A DNA stretch of 5,279 nt from Bacteroidaceae bacterium (GTDB lineage: Bacteria; Bacteroidota; Bacteroidia; Bacteroidales; Bacteroidaceae): NCBI GenBank assembly GCA_900765575.1, contig CAAFRW010000308.1, forward strand, positions 1 to 5,279, in the 5' to 3' direction. Below the pieces are notes generated by a model, which ran no database searches, was not told where the DNA came from, and saw only the letters and a program-made list of their open reading frames with translations. Below, one piece after another: positions 1-5,279 of this stretch (its first letter is position 1; each line of letters starts with the position of its first letter). Position numbers and translations under genes: made by a program.

Positions 1-114
1 CAACGATCCGGCGCGGTCGAGCCGCATCATCGCTTTTAGTATAAGGAGACGCATGGCTGTTGGCTTGATGTCCCTTTTTTCTAACTTTTCAAGATATATC
101 TGTTGGTCCGTCAT
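1..114 (-). CDS. Fur-family metal-responsive transcriptional regulator, N-terminal fragment (cut by window edge)
   Basis: The minus strand reads 38 codons from an ATG at 114-112 to the window edge, beginning MTDQQIYLEKLEKRDIKPTA. Residues 14-30 carry the entry to the Fur-family winged-helix DNA-binding domain: a K-x-T-x-x-R-x-x-I-L pattern with K17, T19, R22, I25 and L26. Family members bind DNA as dimers and sense Fe, Zn, Mn, Ni or peroxide through residues in the C-terminal half, which is missing here, so the ligand cannot be assigned. The start lies 7 nt after the ATPase stop codon, with no Shine-Dalgarno sequence, so the gene is probably co-transcribed and perhaps translationally coupled with the ATPase. 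That neighbour favours a zinc or other divalent-metal sensor (Zur-like). Family assignment is fairly secure from the motif and context; the subfamily is not. Confidence 0.78.
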   Translation of the reverse strand, partial: MTDQQIYLEKLEKRDIKPTAMRLLILKAMMRLDRAGSL

Positions 115-121
115 GTGACTG

Positions 122-1996
122 TTATTTAGAGAATCGTTGTATGCGCATGGCATTGAAGATGGCTAATAACGCTACGCCCACATCGGCAAACACAGCTTCC
201 CACAATGTGGCGATTCCTCCGGCTCCTAGCAAAAGAACGATGAGTTTTACCCCAAAAGCCATGGAGATGTTCTGCCATACAATACGTTGGGTATATTTTC
301 CCAGTCGGATGGCGGTAATCAGTTTCGAAGGACGGTCGTCTTGTATCACTACATCCGCCGTTTCAATGGCGGCGTCACTTCCCAGACCTCCCATGGCAAT
401 GCCTACATCGCTCATAGCCAATACCGGAGCGTCATTCAGTCCGTCTCCTACAAAGGCTATCCGGTTCGTGGCTTGTTGTTTCAGCTCTTCCAGATGTTTC
501 ACTTTGCCTTCCGGAAGCAGTTTGCCGTATGCTTTTTCAATGCCTAATTGCTTGGCTAAATTAGCGACAATGGCTTGCTTGTCTCCCGAAAGTATTTGAA
601 TATTATTAATATTTAAGTTTTTAAGTCCTGCTATGGTTTCCTTTGCATCTTCTTTGGGGGTATCGGCCAACAACAGATATCCTTTGTACTTTCCGTCTAC
701 GGCGCAGAGGACTATCATTTCAGGAATCTCCTGTAATTCGGCAGGATAAGAAATGGAATGCGAGGTGAACAAACGGGTGTTGCCAACCAGTACCTCCCGT
801 CCGTCGATACTTCCGCTGAGTCCCATACCGGTGACGTCGGTCGCCTCTTCCACCTTCTTGAACGTATAGTGCCGTGCTTCGGCCTCTTCGGCAATGGCTT
901 TGGCTATAGGATGATTGCTTTGTTTTTCAAGAGAGGCAATCCATTCCCACAACTCCTTTTCGGTGGTTTCGTACGGATGCGTTTGCTGCACCCGGAACAC
1001 GCCTTCGGTAAGAGTGCCCGTCTTGTCGAATACTACGGTATTGATTTTAGTAATGGCATCCAAGTAATTTCCTCCTTTGAATAGAATACCCCGTCGGGAT
1101 GCGGCTCCTATTCCTCCGAAGTAGCCCAGCGGAATGCTTACTACCAAGGCGCAGGGGCAAGAGATAACCAGGAAGACTAGTGCCCGGTAGAGCCAGTCGT
1201 TAAATATGAATGTAAATTCGGGCACTACCAGTGAGTAAAGCAACGGGAGCAGTACTATCAGTACAGCCAGTGCCGTGACCACAGGGGTGTAGATGCGGGC
1301 AAACTTGCGTATAAACAGTTCGGCAGGGGCTTTCCTTTCGGCAGCGCTTTGCACCAGTTCCAGCATTCGCGAGAGGGTGCTTTCGGCATACGGTTTTGTT
1401 ACCCGCAGATGTATCACCTTGTCGGTAACAATCACTCCGGCGGGGATTTGCTCGGAATGGTGATAGGTGCGGGGCATGCTCTCTCCGGTCAGTGCGGCAG
1501 TATTGAAAGTGGCGAATTCGGTCAGTAATTCTCCGTCCAGAGGCACTCTCTCGCCGGACTTTACTTCAATCTCTTCTCCGGGGAGGACAGTATCGGGAGC
1601 TACAACGATATATTCGCCTTTCCGAAGTACCGAGGCTTTGTCCGGACGGACATCCAGTAAGGCACGTATATGAGAACGCGCTTTGCCGACCGCAGCATCC
1701 TGAAAACGCTCGCCTATGGCATAGAACAGCATCACGGCCACTCCTTCCGGGTATTCTCCGATATAAAAAGCACCGAAAGTGGCAAGGCTCATAAGGGTGT
1801 ATTCATTAAAGATTTCTTTTTCACGCAGGCTCTCCACCGCTTCTTTCAATACGGGAAGTCCGACAGGTAAGAATGCACACAGGTACCAGATAAACGGGAT
1901 GGGTGCACCTTGGAACCAACTGATATTTCCGGCTTGCAGGGCTATACCTGAAAACAAGAGTATCATGGAGATGAATTCTGAACTATATTTTTTCAT
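122..1996 (-). CDS. Heavy-metal translocating P1B-type ATPase, Zn/Cd/Pb-exporter subgroup (ZntA-like), lacking an N-terminal HMA domain
   Basis: A complete 624-residue inner-membrane pump expected to use ATP to expel divalent soft-metal ions. Motifs in order: actuator TGES (170-173), metal-site CPC in a membrane helix (280-282), phosphorylation site DKTGT (D324), nucleotide-domain HP (H362-P363) with GMG (390-392), SGDK (470-473) and hinge GDGLND (517-522). About eight membrane helices are visible, near 9-23, 35-54, 66-80, 84-97, 236-258, 268-297, 576-594 and 599-617. K584 and the D-x-G at D605-G607 match the paired Lys/Asp of ZntA-type (P1B-2) pumps, including their 21-residue spacing, which favours Zn/Cd/Pb over Cu (P1B-1) or Co/Fe (P1B-4). 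It is about 100 residues shorter than E. coli ZntA: there is no GMxCxxC domain, and the only cysteines are C40, C280, C282 and C431. The ATG at 1996 lies just downstream of a promoter-like element. It is the first gene of a likely operon with the Fur-family gene. Confidence 0.95.
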   Translation of the reverse strand: MKKYSSEFISMILLFSGIALQAGNISWFQGAPIPFIWYLCAFLPVGLPVLKEAVESLREKEIFNEYTLMSLATFGAFYIGEYPEGVAVMLFYAIGERFQDAAVGKARSHIRALLDVRPDKASVLRKGEYIVVAPDTVLPGEEIEVKSGERVPLDGELLTEFATFNTAALTGESMPRTYHHSEQIPAGVIVTDKVIHLRVTKPYAESTLSRMLELVQSAAERKAPAELFIRKFARIYTPVVTALAVLIVLLPLLYSLVVPEFTFIFNDWLYRALVFLVISCPCALVVSIPLGYFGGIGAASRRGILFKGGNYLDAITKINTVVFDKTGTLTEGVFRVQQTHPYETTEKELWEWIASLEKQSNHPIAKAIAEEAEARHYTFKKVEEATDVTGMGLSGSIDGREVLVGNTRLFTSHSISYPAELQEIPEMIVLCAVDGKYKGYLLLADTPKEDAKETIAGLKNLNINNIQILSGDKQAIVANLAKQLGIEKAYGKLLPEGKVKHLEELKQQATNRIAFVGDGLNDAPVLAMSDVGIAMGGLGSDAAIETADVVIQDDRPSKLITAIRLGKYTQRIVWQNISMAFGVKLIVLLLGAGGIATLWEAVFADVGVALLAIFNAMRIQRFSK

Positions 1997-2024
1997 AATC
2001 TGAAGTGTTATTGTTTCTTGCAGA

Positions 2025-2054
2025 CAAAGGTAAGCGAAAATAAATGCAACTAAA
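2025..2054 (-). promoter_or_regulatory. Predicted promoter of the ATPase-regulator operon (Bacteroidota type)
   Basis: On the minus strand TACCTTTG (2032-2025) fits the Bacteroides -7 consensus TAnnTTTG exactly. An upstream TTTA (2054-2051), 18 nt away, is an imperfect -33 TTTG element. Transcription would start near 2018, giving a leader of roughly 20 nt before the ATG at 1996. The -33 part lies inside the dyad at 2045-2059, so a bound dimer would be expected to block sigma-factor access. Inferred from consensus only. Confidence 0.55.
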
Positions 2055-2059
2055 TTGCA
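2045..2059. promoter_or_regulatory. Candidate Fur-family operator, 7-1-7 inverted repeat
   Basis: TGCAACT-A-AATTGCA is a 15-bp dyad whose 7-bp arms match at six of seven positions, with the outer five (TGCAA/TTGCA) perfect. The 7-1-7 layout is that of known Fur, Zur and PerR boxes, although this sequence is not the classical Fur or Zur consensus. It overlaps the -33 region of the ATPase promoter and lies about 50 bp upstream of the kinase -7 element. Because a Fur-family gene is in the ATPase operon, autoregulation is the simplest reading. Seen: the dyad and its position. Inferred: the bound protein. Confidence 0.5.
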
Positions 2060-2081
2060 AACAATATTTTCTTTTATTTAG

Positions 2082-2114
2082 TTAGGAGATTCTCTCTTTT
2101 TTGTTGTACTTTTG
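2082..2114 (+). promoter_or_regulatory. Predicted promoter of the ROK kinase gene (Bacteroidota type)
   Basis: TACTTTTG at 2107-2114 matches the -7 consensus TAnnTTTG exactly. A weak -33 element, TTAG at 2082-2085, lies 21 nt upstream. Transcription would begin near 2120, leaving a leader of about 43 nt that is A/T-rich and has no Shine-Dalgarno sequence. The weak -33 element lowers confidence. Confidence 0.5.
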
Positions 2115-2163
2115 ACAAGGATTTAATAAGGTGTAATATAATCGAATAGAATTTGATTGAACT

Positions 2164-3135
2164 ATGATAAATAATAGTACGGAAAAAAGCTATGTGGTAG
2201 GCATGGATATAGGTGGAACAAACACCGTATTCGGTATTGTGGATGCACGGGGTAATATTTTGTGTCATGATTGTGTGAAGACGCAGGCATATCCCACTAT
2301 TGAGGAATATCTGGATGCCGTATGCGAAAAGTTGTTACCTATGATTCGGGAGCAGGTGGATTTTGAAAACATAAAAGGATTGGGTATCGGAGCTCCCAAC
2401 GGGAACTATTACAGCGGGTGTATAGAGCAGGCCGCCAATCTTCCCTGGAAAGGGGTGGTACCTATTGCTTCGATGTTTTCGGCCAAGACAGGACTTCCTA
2501 CGGTGCTGACGAATGATGCGAAGGCTGCGGCCATCGGAGAGATGACGTATGGCGCCGCACGGGGTATGAAAGACTTTATCATGATAACGTTAGGCACGGG
2601 AGTGGGAAGCGGTGTTGTGGTGAACGGACAGCCCGTTTATGGATACGATGGCTTTGCCGGTGAGCTGGGACATGCCATTGTCCGTCCCGGTGGACGAAGC
2701 TGTGGTTGTGGCCGCAATGGTTGTCTGGAAACTTATTGCTCCGCTACGGGAATAGTCCGTACGGCTCGTGAAATGTTGGTGGCAAGTACCGAACCCAGTC
2801 TGTTGCGCAGTATTCCGGTGGAAGAGCTCACATCGAAAGATTTGTATGATGCGGCGGTGAAAGAGGATAAGTTAGCTCTGGATATCTTCCGCTTTACCGG
2901 TACGGTACTGGGAGAGGCGTTGGCTAACTTTGTATTGTTTTCCCGTCCGGAGGCTATCATTCTGTTTGGAGGCTTGGCAAAGGCCGGGCATTTTATTATG
3001 GACCCTACTTATGAGGCCATGGAAGCGAACATGTATAATGTATTCAAGGGGAAAGTAAAAATACTGTTTTCCGAGCTTAAAGATGCCGATGCGGCTGTCT
3101 TAGGGGCCAGTGCCTTAGCTTGGGAAATAAAATAG
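2164..3135 (+). CDS. ROK-family sugar kinase, probable glucokinase/hexokinase
   Basis: A complete 323-residue cytoplasmic kinase of usual ROK length, expected to transfer phosphate from ATP to a hexose such as glucose. Seen in order: the phosphate loop DIGGTN (15-20), catalytic D118 in TNDAKAAAIGE, LGTGVGSG (143-150), sugar-contacting E167 and H170 in GELGH, the zinc site (H170, C180, C182, C187) in the ROK signature ending at E189, and the adenosine-site stretch ILFGG (266-270). There is no N-terminal winged helix, so it is an enzyme rather than a NagC/XylR-type ROK repressor. An in-frame TGA at 2158-2160 directly precedes the ATG region, which fixes the start at 2164. It resembles the broad-specificity RokA hexokinase described in Bacteroides fragilis, which also acts on several hexoses, but I cannot establish orthology by eye. 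It could instead favour mannose, fructose or an N-acetylated sugar. It appears to be a single-gene unit, divergent from the ATPase operon. Confidence 0.93.
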   Translation: MINNSTEKSYVVGMDIGGTNTVFGIVDARGNILCHDCVKTQAYPTIEEYLDAVCEKLLPMIREQVDFENIKGLGIGAPNGNYYSGCIEQAANLPWKGVVPIASMFSAKTGLPTVLTNDAKAAAIGEMTYGAARGMKDFIMITLGTGVGSGVVVNGQPVYGYDGFAGELGHAIVRPGGRSCGCGRNGCLETYCSATGIVRTAREMLVASTEPSLLRSIPVEELTSKDLYDAAVKEDKLALDIFRFTGTVLGEALANFVLFSRPEAIILFGGLAKAGHFIMDPTYEAMEANMYNVFKGKVKILFSELKDADAAVLGASALAWEIK

Positions 3136-3222
3136 AACGGGGTGTTTGAAGAAAAAGAATAGGATGAACGATGGAAACTTGCTTTAGACAGTGCGAAAGA
3201 AATGATTTTTTTGAGTTTAACC

Positions 3223-3253
3223 TTTGTTCTTAGCTATATTTTTACTTCTTTTG
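3223..3253 (+). promoter_or_regulatory. Predicted promoter of the propeller sensor gene (Bacteroidota type)
   Basis: TTTG at 3223-3226 is separated by exactly 19 nt from TTCTTTTG at 3246-3253. This fits the Bacteroides TTTG-N19-TAnnTTTG promoter with a single mismatch (T for A at the second position of the -7 box). Transcription would start near 3260, about 25 nt before the ATG at 3284. The leader just before the ATG is A-rich and lacks a Shine-Dalgarno sequence, as is normal in this phylum. It indicates that the sensor is transcribed independently of the kinase. Confidence 0.6.
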
Positions 3254-3283
3254 TAAACTACTTACAGAACAATATAAAAAACT

Positions 3284-5279
3284 ATGATAAAAAAGATTCT
3301 CCTTCTTTGTACTCTGTGTGGGGTATTTGCTCTTCCTCTCAGTGCTTACGACTATTTATTTAAACATTTAGATACAAAGGACGGTTTGTCCAACAGGCAG
3401 GTCAATGCGATTCTGAAAGATTCGCAGGGATTTATGTGGTTCGGTACGGCATCCGGACTGGACCGCTTTGACGGCTATCACTTCCGTAAGTTCTATATGA
3501 GCCCTACGGATATGAAAACATTGCCCGACAATTATATCGAAACCATTCAGGAGGCTTCCGGTGGGGAGCTCTGGATTCGTACCGGTGGCGGATATGTTAT
3601 CTATGATTCGCAGAAGGAAAGTTTCGACAGGGATGTGCGTCAGCGTGTTTGGAATTGCGGACTGGAACAGATTCCCTCTTTAATCTTTATCGACCGGAAT
3701 AAGGACTTCTGGTTCTATGTGGAAGGGAAAGGCTGCTACTGGTATAAGAATGACCAGAAACTGTTATATCCTTTTTTACAGGAGGGTGGCAATTTGCCTG
3801 AAGGAAAGGTTGTTTCTATTGTGAATAGCAATGAAGGAGCGTTGTTGGTTTATGCCGACGGACGGTTGGTCTGCCTGAGTGGAAAGCAGCGGCGCATTGC
3901 CTGGCAGAGTGATTATATTCCGCAGACCTATAACAACTTATCTGAACAATTCTCCGCTTTTGTCGACCGGAAAGAGAATGTATGGGTCTATGGACCTTCC
4001 TGGTTGTGGATTTACAATCGTCAGCAGGGAAAATGGGCCACTTCTATTTCCTCATTGGCTGAACAATGGGGGATAGCAGGCATTCCCAATCTTCAGGGAG
4101 CTGTGAAATCCATTACACAAGATAAGCAGGGACGCATTTGGCTGGGAACAGAGCGCGAGGGCTTGATTGTGATAGATTCGGAAGCGAAAAAGATAAAGCA
4201 TTTGGTGGTCAACGAAGAGAATGAACGTACTTTGCGTAACAACAATATTCTCTTTCTGTACACAGATGATAAAGATATTGTGTGGGTAGGAACACAGCGG
4301 AAAGGGGTTTCTTACTACAATAAGAGCATCTACAAATTTAATTTAGACTATGTAGGAGAAGTCACTTCCGTATCGGAAGATACCACTAGGGATTGTTTGT
4401 GGTTGGGTACAAACGGAGCCGGATTGCTGATGCAGGACAGAGCGACCGGAACTGTAAAGAACTATACGAATGCTGCCGGAAATTCCATTTCGGGAGATGT
4501 GGTGAATACAACGTTGGTTACCAAGAGCGGAAAAGTCTATATTGCTACGTATAGAGGCGGATTAGATAGTTTCGACGGCAGTAAATTCACTCATTATCAT
4601 TTTGCAGACTCCATACAAGGAACGATTTCTTCGTTGGCTGAAGACCCTGACGGCAATATCTGGATAGGTTTTATGGGGAGTGGATTGCGTTGCTACAATC
4701 CTCAAACGGGAAGCTTGATGTCTATCACTGCCGCCCGGAATAAATTGGTGTCTGATTATGTAACGGACTTAGCGATTGGTACGGAACGTAACCTGTTGGT
4801 GGGTACGGTAAACGGTTTGTCGGTTATCACACTGTCAACCAGGAATGTACAGAGCTATATGGGATGTAAGGCCGGAAATCAGCCTTTCTCCAATACCTAT
4901 ATGAATCAGGTGTGTCAGGATGAAAAAGGACATATTTGGCTGGCTACCCGCAATGGCCTGAATATCTATAATCCGAGTCGTGATAATCTGCTGATTCTCG
5001 ATGAGAAGGACGGCTTGTCGGATGCTGTGATATTGGGCATTACGGAAGACCGGGAACATAATATGTGGGTTGCCACAAGCAGCGGACTTTCGAATGTGGT
5101 AGTGAAGAATAATTCAAACGGGGCTTCTTCTTATCAGATATATAACTATGATGAGTTGGATGGCTTGCAGGGGTATGAACTGAATCCGCGTGCCATTTGT
5201 ACGACTTCCTCCGGCGAAATAGTGATAGGCGGACTGAAAGGTATTAATCGCTTTATGCCCGACCAAATGGTTTTTGATA
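3284..5279 (+). CDS. Two-propeller periplasmic sensor, probable hybrid two-component system (HTCS) regulator, N-terminal part (cut by window edge)
   Basis: The frame is open for 665 codons to the window end. Residues 1-21 form a signal peptide or signal anchor (MIKK, hydrophobic core, LPLSA), so the following region is periplasmic. Fourteen Reg_prop-like blades follow, starting near residues 46, 93, 137, 183, 228, 280, 328, 367, 415, 454, 499, 546, 589 and 643. They show the D-x-x-G-x-(I/M)W-(L/V/F)GT-x-x-GL pattern, for example at 46-59, 280-294 and 546-559. Fourteen blades make two seven-bladed propellers, the usual ligand-sensing region of Bacteroides HTCS proteins. In those proteins a Y_Y_Y domain, membrane helix, histidine kinase, receiver and AraC-type DNA-binding domain follow; all of these would lie beyond the window. 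Typical members exceed 1,300 residues and activate a nearby polysaccharide-utilisation locus on binding an oligosaccharide. An in-frame TAA at 3275-3277 makes 3284 the first available start. A propeller sensor with a classical kinase or another output remains possible. Confidence 0.88.
   Translation, partial: MIKKILLLCTLCGVFALPLSAYDYLFKHLDTKDGLSNRQVNAILKDSQGFMWFGTASGLDRFDGYHFRKFYMSPTDMKTLPDNYIETIQEASGGELWIRTGGGYVIYDSQKESFDRDVRQRVWNCGLEQIPSLIFIDRNKDFWFYVEGKGCYWYKNDQKLLYPFLQEGGNLPEGKVVSIVNSNEGALLVYADGRLVCLSGKQRRIAWQSDYIPQTYNNLSEQFSAFVDRKENVWVYGPSWLWIYNRQQGKWATSISSLAEQWGIAGIPNLQGAVKSITQDKQGRIWLGTEREGLIVIDSEAKKIKHLVVNEENERTLRNNNILFLYTDDKDIVWVGTQRKGVSYYNKSIYKFNLDYVGEVTSVSEDTTRDCLWLGTNGAGLLMQDRATGTVKNYTNAAGNSISGDVVNTTLVTKSGKVYIATYRGGLDSFDGSKFTHYHFADSIQGTISSLAEDPDGNIWIGFMGSGLRCYNPQTGSLMSITAARNKLVSDYVTDLAIGTERNLLVGTVNGLSVITLSTRNVQSYMGCKAGNQPFSNTYMNQVCQDEKGHIWLATRNGLNIYNPSRDNLLILDEKDGLSDAVILGITEDREHNMWVATSSGLSNVVVKNNSNGASSYQIYNYDELDGLQGYELNPRAICTTSSGEIVIGGLKGINRFMPDQMVFD

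Noticed and set aside
141..599. A 152-codon plus-strand open frame, with several smaller plus-strand frames up to position 2003
   Set aside because: They lie antisense to the ATPase gene, whose minus-strand frame carries every P-type ATPase motif. Their translations show no recognisable domain and are shadow frames.
2086..2094. GAGA-T-TCTC mini-dyad in the spacer of the kinase promoter
   Set aside because: The 4-bp arms do not extend outward, and such low-complexity purine/pyrimidine dyads are expected by chance in this region.
2074..2268. A 64-codon minus-strand open frame crossing the kinase start
   Set aside because: It overlaps the kinase promoter and N-terminal codons, has no recognisable domain and no better promoter of its own.
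2164..3135. ROK gene considered as a NagC/XylR-type transcriptional repressor
   Set aside because: The protein starts 14 residues before the DIGGTN loop, leaving no room for a DNA-binding winged helix, and the catalytic Asp is intact.
3206..3212. A run of seven T downstream of the kinase gene, considered as an intrinsic terminator
   Set aside because: No G/C-rich stem precedes it; the only pairing nearby is a weak CTTT/AAAG. The run also lies just upstream of the sensor promoter.
3299..3310. LLLC at residues 6-9 of the sensor, considered as a lipoprotein signal
   Set aside because: The cysteine is too close to the N-terminus for a lipobox, and a longer hydrophobic core continues past it to the LPLSA site.
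4835..5059. A 74-codon minus-strand open frame inside the sensor gene
   Set aside because: It is antisense to well-conserved propeller blades, and the sensor reading frame is continuous there.

Overview
The window looks like chromosomal DNA of a gut Bacteroides or close relative. Three things point there: promoter-like elements of the Bacteroidota type (TTTG about 19-21 nt upstream of TAnnTTTG), no Shine-Dalgarno sequences ahead of the starts, and a periplasmic two-propeller sensor typical of Bacteroides hybrid two-component systems (HTCS). The genus is inferred from gene content and style, not from a marker gene.

Layout. Positions 1-1996 hold a minus-strand pair: a P1B-type metal-exporting ATPase (122-1996), followed after 7 nt by the first 38 codons of a Fur-family regulator (1-114, cut by the left edge). 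The 167-bp gap at 1997-2163 is a divergent promoter region. It has a minus-strand promoter for the ATPase and a plus-strand promoter for the next gene. A 15-bp 7-1-7 dyad (2045-2059), with the geometry of a Fur-family operator, sits on the upstream part of the ATPase promoter. Positions 2164-3135 encode a complete ROK-family sugar kinase (probable glucokinase/hexokinase). A 148-bp gap follows with a good Bacteroides-type promoter at 3223-3253. From 3284 to the right edge runs the N-terminal 665 codons of a large sensor protein: signal peptide plus fourteen propeller blades. The open frame holds to the last base and the signalling half lies outside the window.

How the parts work together. The minus-strand pair is probably a self-contained metal-homeostasis operon controlled by its own regulator at the dyad. 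The kinase and the sensor point to carbohydrate use, one phosphorylating a hexose in the cytoplasm and the other sensing a glycan-derived ligand in the periplasm. They have separate promoters, so a functional link is only suggestive. I found no RNA gene, mobile element, CRISPR array or clear intrinsic terminator. Nothing here is a wholly new system. The most interesting points are the metal-export operon paired with a Fur-family rather than an ArsR/MerR-type regulator, the candidate operator, and the divergent first propeller of the sensor.
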